A DNA stretch of 45,721 nucleotides from AG25 sp035604455 (GTDB lineage: Bacteria; Gemmatimonadota; Gemmatimonadetes; Gemmatimonadales; GWC2-71-9): the NCBI GenBank assembly GCA_035604455.1, contig DATNIM010000156.1, positions 1 through 45,721 on the forward strand, in the 5' to 3' direction. A program made the translations under genes and the position numbers. Shown piece by piece: positions 25,335 through 33,475 of the stretch. The notes beneath the pieces are model-generated. The model was not told the origin of the DNA, ran no database searches, and saw only the letters and a program-made list of their open reading frames with translations. Position 1 is the stretch's first letter, and every line of letters begins with the position of its first letter.

Positions 25335-25363
25335 CCGGCGGGGAAGCTCGCCACAGGCCCTTC

Positions 25364-25627
25364 ATGGACGAAGCCCGCATTCGCCAGTTGCTCACGGAGC
25401 TGCACGCGGAACTCAAGGCCGCGCAGCCCGTCGATGCCCGCACGCGCGAGCTCTTGACCGAGCTCGGCAACGACATTCAGGCGATTGGCGGCGGGGCGAC
25501 TCCCGACCGCTACCGGAGCCTCCGCGGCCGCCTCGAGGAGGCGACGGCCGCTCTCGAGGCCACACACCCCAAGGTGACTACCGCGATCGAGCGTGTGATC
25601 GACACGCTCGCGTTCTTCAACATCTGA
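25364..25627 (+). CDS. DUF4404-family small protein
   Basis: An 87-residue, mostly helical acidic protein. It has the DUF4404 pattern: IRQLLTELHAELKAAQPVD, TRELLTELGNDIQAI, a central LRGRLEEATAALEATHP and the end IERVIDTLAFFNI. No function is known for the family. It lies between the DUF169 gene (same strand) and the convergent universal stress protein gene, with only 7 bases to the latter. The ATG is the first in-frame start after the DUF169 stop; the Shine-Dalgarno site is weak. Confidence 0.78.
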   Translation: MDEARIRQLLTELHAELKAAQPVDARTRELLTELGNDIQAIGGGATPDRYRSLRGRLEEATAALEATHPKVTTAIERVIDTLAFFNI

Positions 25628-25634
25628 ACGAGCG

Positions 25635-26561
25635 CTACCGGCGCTTCGAGGCCGGTCGCTTCGCCGCCTGGCGACGTGATGGCCGGCGACGCACGACCTT
25701 CGCGCGGGCCGTCGGGATCACGAGGATCGAGCTCGGCAGCGCGTTCAGCAGCCGCTCCGTCGTCGAGCCCACGAGCAGTCGGTCCACCCAGTTCTTGCCG
25801 TGCGATCCCACGACCACAAGATCGGCCGGCCAACTCGTCGCCTCAGTCGCGAGAACGTCCGGAGCGATGCCCGTCCGGAGCAGGTGATCCGTTCCCGGCA
25901 TGCGCGACCGCTTCATCAGCGCGTCGAACGCCACGCGGGAACGCTCGTCGTAGCCCTGCTGATCGACGGGAGCCACCGGCAGATAGAAGAGGTGGAGCGG
26001 CTCCACCACGTGGATGGCCCGGACATGCGCGCCGAGGGTCTTGGCCCACTGCCGGGCGGCCTCGAGCACGGGGTTCGAGGCCTCGGAGAGATCGACGGAC
26101 GCGAGGATGTGGGCGATCGGTTTCGCGGACCCTCCCACGACGAGGAGGGGCACGTCGAGGGCCCGGACCAGGTAATGCGCCGTGCTTTGGCCGAGACCCC
26201 GCGCGAGCGCCGTGTGATGCTTGCCGCCGAGCACGACGAGCTCCGCACCCCGTTCGCGCGCCACTTCGGCAATCGCCACCGCCGCCACCCCGGTTCGAAC
26301 CTCGAGCGTCGCCTTGACCCCGGGCAGCGCGTCATGCAGGAAGCGCTCGACCTGCTCTCGCGCGTCCTGGACCAAGAGTTCATAGACTTCGGGTTGGACG
26401 ACCGGCGTGTCGTTCAACCCTCCCGCGATCCACATGTCGGGCACCGAGTACACCGGCACGAGCTGCGCACGCACCCGCTCGGCCAGCCGCGCCGCGACCT
26501 CGAGCGCGCGCCGCGCCTCCGCGGACCCGTCAACACCGACCACCATCGATTTGCGTGCCAT
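25635..26561 (-). CDS. Tandem-domain universal stress protein (second copy)
   Basis: A 308-residue protein with two UspA domains and a very basic tail (RRRPSRRQAAKRPASKRR). It is a paralogue of the protein at 8413-9324. Again the first domain has VLGGKHHTALARGLGQS, where the usual xHG is KHH, and the second has the canonical VVGSHGKNWVDRLLVGS. Nucleotide-binding strands are MVVGVDGS and ILASVDLS. GGAGG precedes the ATG. The basic tail is not in the other copy and could bind nucleic acid or another partner (inference). It is divergent from ackA-xfp. Confidence 0.92.
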   Translation of the reverse strand: MARKSMVVGVDGSAEARRALEVAARLAERVRAQLVPVYSVPDMWIAGGLNDTPVVQPEVYELLVQDAREQVERFLHDALPGVKATLEVRTGVAAVAIAEVARERGAELVVLGGKHHTALARGLGQSTAHYLVRALDVPLLVVGGSAKPIAHILASVDLSEASNPVLEAARQWAKTLGAHVRAIHVVEPLHLFYLPVAPVDQQGYDERSRVAFDALMKRSRMPGTDHLLRTGIAPDVLATEATSWPADLVVVGSHGKNWVDRLLVGSTTERLLNALPSSILVIPTARAKVVRRRPSRRQAAKRPASKRR

Positions 26562-26702
26562 GCCCCCTCCTCGTGCGTTCGAAATTGCGGGTTCCGAAAG
26601 TAACCCCAGACCAAGCCGTATCCCCTGCGGTAAAGATGTGGCAGCGAGCCCTCACGCGCCCGTGACCCGGAGCCGCTAGGTTAGCCCGGATCGAGACTTG
26701 GT

Positions 26703-27902
26703 GTGAAGCTGTCGACCGTGCGTGCACGCTCCGATTCCGAGGATCCAAACCTGCGAGTACTTACCGTGAATACGGGGTCCTCGAGCCTCAAGGCGGGCGT
26801 GTACGCATTCGACCGTACGGAGCGGGCGGTCGCGAGCGTCGACGCCTCAGGATTCGGAAGCCCCGAGGCCCGCTTTCGAGCCACGCGAGATGAGTCGATC
26901 GACCGGCCGCTCGACCCGCCCGATCACGACACGGCGCTCCGCGCACTCCTCGAGTTTCTGGCCAACGACCTGGCCGCCGACGCGATCGGTCATCGGGTGG
27001 TCCACGGGGGGCGCGACCACGGCGAGCCCGCGCGCGTGACGCCCGCGCTCCTCGACTCGCTCGAGCGGCTCGTCCCCCTGGCACCGAACCACCTCCCGCA
27101 GGCAATCCGCGCGATGCGGGCCCTGGCCAACGCCTATCCTTTGACCCCGCAGGTCGCCTGTTTCGACACCGCGTTCCACCGGAGCATGCCTGCGGTGGCG
27201 CGGCGCTACGCCCTGCCCGACTCGATCGTCGAAACGGGCGTCGAGCGCTATGGCTTCCACGGCCTCTCCTACGAGTCGATCCTCGAGGAGCTCAAGCGCG
27301 TGGCACCCGCCGAAGCGCTCGGCCGCCTCATCATCGGGCACCTCGGCAACGGGGCGAGCTTGGCCGCGCTGCGGGGCGGAGCGAGCGTCGACACCACCAT
27401 GGGCTACTCGCCCGAGGGCGGGCTCGTCATGGGTACCCGGCCGGGCGACCTCGACCCGGGCGTGTTTATTCATCTTCTCGGGCTGGGCATGTCGCGGGAC
27501 GACATCCAGACGCTCTTCGCCGAGCGGTCGGGGCTCCTCGCGGTCTCGGGGCGCTCTGACATGCGGGAGCTCCTCGCCAGAGAGGCTCGCGACCCGCGCG
27601 CCGCTTTGGCGGTCGAGCTCTTCTGCTACCAGACGCGCAAGTTCATTGGCGCGCTCGCGGCCGTGCTGGGCGGGCTCGACACGCTCGTGTTCACGGGCGG
27701 GATCGGCGAGCATTCTCCCGCCATCAGGGCGCGCATCGTCCGCGATCTCGAGTTCTTGGGTGTAGAGATCGATCCGCACGCGAACGAGCAAGCCGTCCTG
27801 TCGCCGCCCGGCGCCCGAGTCACGGTGCGGGTCATCAAATCGGACGAGGACCGTATGATCGCCCGGCATACGCGGGACGTGGTCACCAAGGAGCACGCTT
27901 GA
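26703..27902 (+). CDS. ackA: Acetate kinase
   Basis: Makes ATP and acetate from acetyl phosphate and ADP. The 399-residue frame starts at GTG 26703; the family core begins at LRVLTVNTGSSSLK, so the first 20 residues may be partly untranslated and a GTG at 26718 is possible. All signature blocks are present: NTGSSSLKAG, HRVVHGG, FDTAFHRSMP, YGFHGLSYES, HLGNGASL, GLVMGTRPGDLDPG and FTGGIGEHS. It overlaps the phosphoketolase gene, which supplies its acetyl phosphate, so the pair forms a complete acetate-producing branch. Confidence 0.95.
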   Translation: MKLSTVRARSDSEDPNLRVLTVNTGSSSLKAGVYAFDRTERAVASVDASGFGSPEARFRATRDESIDRPLDPPDHDTALRALLEFLANDLAADAIGHRVVHGGRDHGEPARVTPALLDSLERLVPLAPNHLPQAIRAMRALANAYPLTPQVACFDTAFHRSMPAVARRYALPDSIVETGVERYGFHGLSYESILEELKRVAPAEALGRLIIGHLGNGASLAALRGGASVDTTMGYSPEGGLVMGTRPGDLDPGVFIHLLGLGMSRDDIQTLFAERSGLLAVSGRSDMRELLAREARDPRAALAVELFCYQTRKFIGALAAVLGGLDTLVFTGGIGEHSPAIRARIVRDLEFLGVEIDPHANEQAVLSPPGARVTVRVIKSDEDRMIARHTRDVVTKEHA

Positions 27903-30235
27903 GCCCCATCGTCCCGTCGCGTCTTGCGGCGCTCGACCGATACTGGCGCGCCGCGAACTATCTCTCGGTCGGTCAGATCTATCTGCAGGCGAATCCCCTG
28001 CTCCGCCAACCGCTCGCGCCCGAGCACATCAAGCCGCGCCTCCTCGGCCACTGGGGCACGTCCCCAGGGCTCAATTTCATCTACGCGCACCTGAACCGGC
28101 TGATCCAGGACACCGACGCCCCGGTCCTCTTTCTTGCCGGGCCCGGCCACGGCGGTCCCGCCGTCCTCGCCAACGTGTACCTCGAGGGCACCTACTCCGA
28201 GGTCTATCCCCACATCACAGAGGACACGGAGGGACTCACCCGCTTCTTCCGCCAGTTCTCGACGCCGGGCGGCGTGCCGAGTCACGTGAGCGTGCCGACG
28301 CCCGGGTCGATTCACGAAGGCGGCGAGCTCGGGTATGTCCTCGTGCACGCATTCGGCGCGGTGTTCGACGATCCGGATCTGATCGCCGCCGCGGTGGTCG
28401 GCGACGGTGAGGCCGAGACCGGGCCGCTTGAGGGGTCGTGGAAGAGCGTGACGTTCCTGAACCCGGCCCGCGACGGCGCCGTGCTGCCGATCCTCCATCT
28501 CAACGGGTACAAGATCGGCGGCCCGACGGTGCTCGGCCGAAAGGACGACCGCGCGATAGCCGAGCTGCTCAGCGGCCACGGCTATGACCCCCGGTTCATC
28601 GCGGGCGACGACCCGGCCACGATGCACGCCGCCTTCGCTCAAGCGCTCGACTTGGCCTATGCGGATATCCGCGCCCTTCAGGCCGCGGCCCGGAGTGGCC
28701 GCGGCTACGGCGCCTGGCCCGCGCTCGTGCTGCGCACGCCCAAGGGATGGACGGGTCCAAAAACCGTCGACGGCGTGCCGATCGAAGGCACGTTCCGAGC
28801 GCACCAGGTGCCGATCACCGGTGTCCGCGAGAACCCGGCGCACCTCGCCCTGCTCGAGCAGTGGATGCGGAGCTACGCCCCCGAGGAGCTGTTCGATGCG
28901 AACGGGCGCCTCGACCGAGCGCTCGCGAGCCTGGCCCCCCGGGGCGATCGGCGCATGGGCGCCCTGCCGCAGGCCAACGGGGGCCAGGTGCTTGTGCCGC
29001 TCGACGTTCCGGATGTGAGCCGATACGCGGCCGCCGTCACGAGTCCCGGCACGGAATTCCGCCCGTCCACCCGTGCCCTCGGGGCACTGCTGCGCGACGT
29101 GTTCGTCCGGAACGCCGCGACAAGAAACTTCCGGCTCTTCTGCCCGGACGAAACCGCATCGAACCGACTCGATCCGGTCTTCGAGGTGGAGCAGCGCTGT
29201 TTCGGGGGGCGCGTCGAGTCGGGCGATGACCACGTGTCGCCCCAGGGCCGCGTGATGGAGGTGTTGAGTGAGCACCTCTGCCAGGGATGGCTCGAGGGCT
29301 ACGTCCTCACGGGCCGGCACGGGCTGTTCGCGACCTACGAGGCGTTTGCCATGGTCTCGGCGTCGCTCACCGTACAGCACGCGAAATGGCTCGAGGAGAT
29401 GATCACGCTGCCGTGGCGGCGGCCCGTGGCGTCGCTCAACGTCCTTCTCACATCGACCTGCTGGCGCCAGGACCACAACGGGTTCAGCCACCAGGGCCCG
29501 GGCTTGATCGACGTCGTGCTTTCGAAACGCGGCACGGTCGCGCGCGTCTACCTACCGCCCGACGCGAACTCGCTGCTTTCGGTCGCGGACCACTGCCTCC
29601 GCAGCCGGAACTACGTGAACCTGATCGTCATCGACAAACAGCCCCAGCTCCAGTGGCTCGACCTGGACGCCGCGCGCGAGCACTGCCGCCGTGGCGCGTC
29701 AGTCTGGGATTGGGCCTCGACCGATGCCAGCAATCCCGAGGTCGTCCTCGCCGCGGCGGGCGACATCATGACGCTCGAAATAGTGGCCGCCGCGGCCTTT
29801 CTCCGCCGGCACGCTCCCGACCTGAGAGTGCGGGTCGTCAACGTCGTCGATCTCATGACGCTCTACGCCCCCGACGTGCACCCGCACGGGGTCTCGGACG
29901 CCCGGTTCGTCGAGCTGTTCACGGCGGACCGGCCCGTCATCTTCGCCTTTCACGGCTACCAGCGCGCGATCCACGAGATCGTCCACGGCAGGCCCCATGC
30001 CGAGCGGTTCCACGTGCGGGGGTTCAATGAGCAGGGGACGACGACGACGCCGTTTCAGATGGTGGCCATGAACGGCGTGAGCCGTTTCCACCTGGCCGAA
30101 GAGGCGCTGCGGCGCACGCGCGGGACGTCCGCGGTGATCGAGCAGTGCCGCGCGGAGCTCGCAAGCGCTACCGCATACGCCCGCACGCATTTCGAGGACC
30201 CGCCGGCGTTGCGCGACTGGACATGGCCGGGCTGA
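27899..30235 (+). CDS. xfp: Xylulose-5-phosphate/fructose-6-phosphate phosphoketolase
   Basis: A TPP enzyme that splits xylulose-5-P or fructose-6-P with phosphate into acetyl phosphate and glyceraldehyde-3-P or erythrose-4-P. The 778-residue protein has the family start (YWRAANYLSVGQIYL), PGHGGPAVLANVYLEG, the TPP/Mg motif VVGDGEAETGPLEGSW, LHLNGYKIGGPT, and the pyrimidine-domain blocks FCPDETASNRL and TGRHGLFATYEAF, then SCWRQDHNGFSHQGPG near position 29460. The TTG start overlaps the ackA stop (TTGA). With acetate kinase it provides ATP without glycolytic oxidation steps. The convergent GH15 gene is 7 bases away. Confidence 0.95.
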   Translation: MSPIVPSRLAALDRYWRAANYLSVGQIYLQANPLLRQPLAPEHIKPRLLGHWGTSPGLNFIYAHLNRLIQDTDAPVLFLAGPGHGGPAVLANVYLEGTYSEVYPHITEDTEGLTRFFRQFSTPGGVPSHVSVPTPGSIHEGGELGYVLVHAFGAVFDDPDLIAAAVVGDGEAETGPLEGSWKSVTFLNPARDGAVLPILHLNGYKIGGPTVLGRKDDRAIAELLSGHGYDPRFIAGDDPATMHAAFAQALDLAYADIRALQAAARSGRGYGAWPALVLRTPKGWTGPKTVDGVPIEGTFRAHQVPITGVRENPAHLALLEQWMRSYAPEELFDANGRLDRALASLAPRGDRRMGALPQANGGQVLVPLDVPDVSRYAAAVTSPGTEFRPSTRALGALLRDVFVRNAATRNFRLFCPDETASNRLDPVFEVEQRCFGGRVESGDDHVSPQGRVMEVLSEHLCQGWLEGYVLTGRHGLFATYEAFAMVSASLTVQHAKWLEEMITLPWRRPVASLNVLLTSTCWRQDHNGFSHQGPGLIDVVLSKRGTVARVYLPPDANSLLSVADHCLRSRNYVNLIVIDKQPQLQWLDLDAAREHCRRGASVWDWASTDASNPEVVLAAAGDIMTLEIVAAAAFLRRHAPDLRVRVVNVVDLMTLYAPDVHPHGVSDARFVELFTADRPVIFAFHGYQRAIHEIVHGRPHAERFHVRGFNEQGTTTTPFQMVAMNGVSRFHLAEEALRRTRGTSAVIEQCRAELASATAYARTHFEDPPALRDWTWPG

Positions 30236-30242
30236 CCTGGCG

Positions 30243-32279
30243 CTAGGCGTTCGGCATCGCTTGCAGCCGATCAGTGAGCCGGGCCGAGCGCTGGATCGGT
30301 TGCTTGCAGGTCGGGCACACGGCGAATCGCCGGCAGCGGTCGAGGTACTCGGCCACCGCCCGCACGTAGGCGGCGTGACTCCAGGTGAGTGGCGAGACCG
30401 AGAGCGGCTCGCCCGTGTAGGGGTGAAGCTGCTCGGCCATGACGCCGGACGCGAGCGCGCGGTCGGCCGCCCACTCGAGGAGTTTGCGGCCGTGGTCTAG
30501 CTCTTCCTGGGTCTCGGCGCAGAGCAGGCGGTAGCGGGCGAGCCATAGGGTCGAGAGGAACCACGGGTTCCCCGGGACCTTGCGCGTGTCGACCTTCTCG
30601 ATCTGGTGGTAGGGATCGTTCTCGTAACGCGCCAAGCCCCCCACGTCGGTCTGCACAGTCAGGCGCTCCTCGACCTGTTTCATCGTCGACGCAGCGTGCG
30701 GGTCGCGGGGAGCAAGTGCCCCGAACTCGACCAGGCCGAAGAGGCTCGAGTCGATCGTCATGTCGAGCGTGTAGGCGTGGGGTCCCGGCACCGCCATCCG
30801 CGCGAACCGCTGCTCCTGCTCGTTCCAGAGCACCGTGTGCAGACCTTCGAGCATGCGCTCGGCCCCGCTCCGGTAGCGCCGCGCCCGCTCCATTTCCCCA
30901 AACGCCTCGGTGATGCGCGCGGCCGCGCGCAGGGCCGCGATGACGGCCGCCACCGTGAAGGCGTGCACGCCCCAGCGCTCTTCCCACACGTCGTAGGACG
31001 GCAGGGGGAGGCCCGTCGCGGGGTCGACGAAGGAGAGCATGAAATCGGCCGGCCGCGTGACGAGCGGACGATAGAAGGGCGCCGTCTCCTCGATGCGCTG
31101 GTAGAGCTCGAAGTACTGCCACAGGGCCCAGACGAGCAGCGCCGTCTCGTCCTCCTGGATCGGCAGGACCGCCTTGCCGTCGCGGAGGTAGCCGTGCCAC
31201 GAGGACGCGAGCGTGCCGTCGGCGTTGTACTTGTGCCGCACGAAGCCGTTCGGAGAGATGATCCGCGCGCAGAACTCGAGGAACTTCTGCGCCACGGCCC
31301 CGTGGCCCGCCCGGAGCAGCGACACGGACACGAGGGCGCCGTCGCGCGGCCACATGTAGGAGTACGTGTCGCGCGCGAAGTTGATGATGTCCGAATCGTT
31401 GGCGGCGAGCACCGCGCCCTGGTTGTCGATCTGGGAACGGATGATGAGCAGGCTCTGCCGGTACCGCTCGACGATCGGCGCGGACAGGTCCCCGTGCCCC
31501 CGGCGGTCCTTCCCCACCCAGAGTTTCCAGTACTGGCGCGTCCGCCGGAGGAGCTCCTGGGGCGTCTTGTCCCGGATCACCTCGTTGCCGACCGACACCT
31601 CTCGGAAGTCCTTGCCCGCGACCATCCAGTAGTCGAGCTCGCCCGTGCCGTGCGCCGACACTTGCAGGAAGACGCCCAGCACGGAGTCGACCGACCCCTG
31701 CGCGATCGGGTTGCCGCTCAAGAGCCCGTCCTCCGCATCGCGCCACGTGCCTTCTCGGCCTTCGATCCCTTTTTGGCCGCACGCGAAGTGCCGGACCCCG
31801 GTCGTTCCGTTGGCGGAACAGCTGATCAGGAAGTAGCGGTCGTCCTTGTAGTGCAGCAGGGCGTCCACTTCGGGGGAGTAGAGCGCCGTGTCGCCGACCC
31901 CCGTTTCGAGGATCTGGAAGTCGTGGTGGAAGAAGAGGCGGATCTCGCGCGGCCGGTCCGATTCGTTGCGGACGTGGATGTGGCGGAGGAAGATGTTCTC
32001 AAAGAAGTCGACCGCGTCGGCGCACTCAAGGGCCACGCCGAGCCCCGCGTGGCGGGCGTGGACGTCCGTGACCATCGTCTCGGCCCCATACCGGAGGTCA
32101 GGCGCCCAGTCGGGGCCCATCCAGCTGAACTGTCCGTCGACCCAGACGCCTAGCCTGAACGCCTGGCCGTTCGCGTGGTTCTCCTGCCCCACGTGCGGGA
32201 AGAAGATGTCGCGGACACGGTACTCGCGATCGAAGGCGACAAGGAGGGACCCGTTCGAGAGCGGGAGGTCGCGCGGCAT
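30243..32279 (-). CDS. GH15 glucoamylase-like glycoside hydrolase
   Basis: A 678-residue enzyme of the GH15 class (glucoamylase, glucodextranase or trehalase-like). An N-terminal beta-sandwich (about 1-260, starting MPRDLPLSNGSLLVAFD) precedes an alpha/alpha barrel. SYMWPRDGALVSVSLLRAG, PIQEDETALLVWALWQY with the general-acid Glu, and GVMAEQLHPYTGEP with the base Glu are the expected catalytic blocks. No signal peptide is visible, so it should act in the cytoplasm, probably on glycogen-derived glucans. The C-terminus has a short Cys pair, CPTCKQP, resembling half of a zinc ribbon. It follows rmuC at a distance of 158 bases. Confidence 0.9.
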   Translation of the reverse strand: MPRDLPLSNGSLLVAFDREYRVRDIFFPHVGQENHANGQAFRLGVWVDGQFSWMGPDWAPDLRYGAETMVTDVHARHAGLGVALECADAVDFFENIFLRHIHVRNESDRPREIRLFFHHDFQILETGVGDTALYSPEVDALLHYKDDRYFLISCSANGTTGVRHFACGQKGIEGREGTWRDAEDGLLSGNPIAQGSVDSVLGVFLQVSAHGTGELDYWMVAGKDFREVSVGNEVIRDKTPQELLRRTRQYWKLWVGKDRRGHGDLSAPIVERYRQSLLIIRSQIDNQGAVLAANDSDIINFARDTYSYMWPRDGALVSVSLLRAGHGAVAQKFLEFCARIISPNGFVRHKYNADGTLASSWHGYLRDGKAVLPIQEDETALLVWALWQYFELYQRIEETAPFYRPLVTRPADFMLSFVDPATGLPLPSYDVWEERWGVHAFTVAAVIAALRAAARITEAFGEMERARRYRSGAERMLEGLHTVLWNEQEQRFARMAVPGPHAYTLDMTIDSSLFGLVEFGALAPRDPHAASTMKQVEERLTVQTDVGGLARYENDPYHQIEKVDTRKVPGNPWFLSTLWLARYRLLCAETQEELDHGRKLLEWAADRALASGVMAEQLHPYTGEPLSVSPLTWSHAAYVRAVAEYLDRCRRFAVCPTCKQPIQRSARLTDRLQAMPNA

Positions 32280-32413
32280 CGGTGCAGGTCCTCAACCGTA
32301 GGTGAGCGTGTCACGATACGCGCCGCCAGGTCGCCAACGCCCCCAACCCCCGGACACGCTCCTACAATATGCGCCTAACCGCGGCTGCTCGGGCGCGAGA
32401 CCGGATCAGCGGT

Positions 32414-32435
32414 CCCGTCCCTTTTTGAGGGCGGG
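32414..32435 (-). terminator. Possible terminator hairpin after rmuC
   Basis: Two bases after the rmuC stop the minus strand reads CCCGCCC-TCAAAAA-GGGACGGG, a stem of seven pairs with one bulged A. There is no U-tract, so it is at best a factor-assisted terminator or an RNA-stabilising hairpin. The remaining gap to the GH15 start (32280-32413) has no gene. Confidence 0.4.
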
Positions 32436-32437
32436 GT

Positions 32438-33454
32438 CTAAGGACCAGACCGGTCTTCGCCAGGGCTTCGGTCGACCAGGCCGTCCCGCTCGACCGCGGC
32501 CCCGGCAACCCGCTCGAAGCGTGCCTCGAGCTTCGTCGCCTGCTTCGCGCTTTCCTCAAACTGCTTCGCGGCATTGCCCAGGTGCGCTCCGACCTTCTCG
32601 AACGCCGCCCAGAACGTGCCGAATTGCTGGCCCAGGCCGCCCAGCTCCGCCTGGATCTCCCGGGCATGCTCCTCGACCTTCATCCCTTTCAGGCCGTGCA
32701 GGATGACGAGGAGATAGGCGTAGAACGTGTGAGGGGACACGGGAATGACCCGGCGGGCGAGCGCGTAACTGAACACGCTCGTGCCTTCGTCGGCGGGAGT
32801 GCCCAAGGTCGCCTCGTAGTAGACGCTTTCGGCCGGGAGGTACATGAGGGCGAACTCATAGCTGCCCTCTTCGGGGCGGATGTACTTGTCGGCGATCTCG
32901 TCGATTCGCCCTTTGAGCGACCGCGCGAAGGCGCGCCGCTCGCGGTCTCGGTCTGCGCCCGTCGCCCCAAGCATGCGCTGGTAGGCCTCGAGCGGGAACT
33001 TCGCGTCGATCGGCACGAAGCGCTCGCCCAAATGCACGACCGCGTCCACCCGCTCGCCTGAGCGAAACGTGTGCTGCATCCCGTAGGCGCTGAGAGGAAG
33101 GATCTGGTGCAAGAGCTCTTCCAGCCACACCTCGCCCAACGTCCCCCGCAACCGCGGCACCTGGAGCAGCTGCTGTACGTCGACCACGGCCTCGCCCACT
33201 TGCTCGAGCCGTTTGGTCGCGGCGCCGAGCTCACCGAGGCGCTCGCGCACGTCGGCGAGTGCCCGCGCCTGCTCAGCCGTCCCTTCCGCGAGCGTCCTCG
33301 GCAGCGCCTGCTGCGCGCCGAGCAGGGCGTCGAGCCGGCTCCGGAGCTCGATCAACTGCTGCTGGAGCAAGGAGTCGCCCCCGCCGCGGCGCGCGAGTAC
33401 GGCGATGAGGGCCCCGGCCGCGACGCCGAGTATGACGAGAACCGCGGTCGTCAC
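32438..33454 (-). CDS. rmuC: DNA recombination protein RmuC
   Basis: A 338-residue RmuC-family protein. It has an N-terminal membrane helix (about 3-20, AVLVILGVAAGALIAVLA), a coiled coil (25-85) and the RmuC core with LRGTLGEVWLEELLHQIL, RVDAVVHLGERFVPIDAKFP (PD-(D/E)xK-like nuclease fold) and FALMYLPAESVYYE. RmuC limits inversions at short inverted repeats in E. coli and has been implicated in phage resistance. It is shorter than E. coli RmuC, mainly in the coiled coil. The GTG start lies 21 bases after the GGDEF gene, so the two are likely cotranscribed. Confidence 0.93.
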   Translation of the reverse strand: MTTAVLVILGVAAGALIAVLARRGGGDSLLQQQLIELRSRLDALLGAQQALPRTLAEGTAEQARALADVRERLGELGAATKRLEQVGEAVVDVQQLLQVPRLRGTLGEVWLEELLHQILPLSAYGMQHTFRSGERVDAVVHLGERFVPIDAKFPLEAYQRMLGATGADRDRERRAFARSLKGRIDEIADKYIRPEEGSYEFALMYLPAESVYYEATLGTPADEGTSVFSYALARRVIPVSPHTFYAYLLVILHGLKGMKVEEHAREIQAELGGLGQQFGTFWAAFEKVGAHLGNAAKQFEESAKQATKLEARFERVAGAAVERDGLVDRSPGEDRSGP

Positions 33455-33475
33455 CGCACCCCTGCGGCATGGGCG

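Noticed and set aside
27626..29491. A 621-codon open frame on the minus strand opposite ackA and xfp
   Set aside because: It has no recognisable domain and runs against two enzymes with full catalytic motifs.
30606..32153. A 515-codon plus-strand frame opposite the GH15 gene
   Set aside because: It is a codon-bias shadow; the GH15 catalytic blocks on the minus strand are unambiguous.
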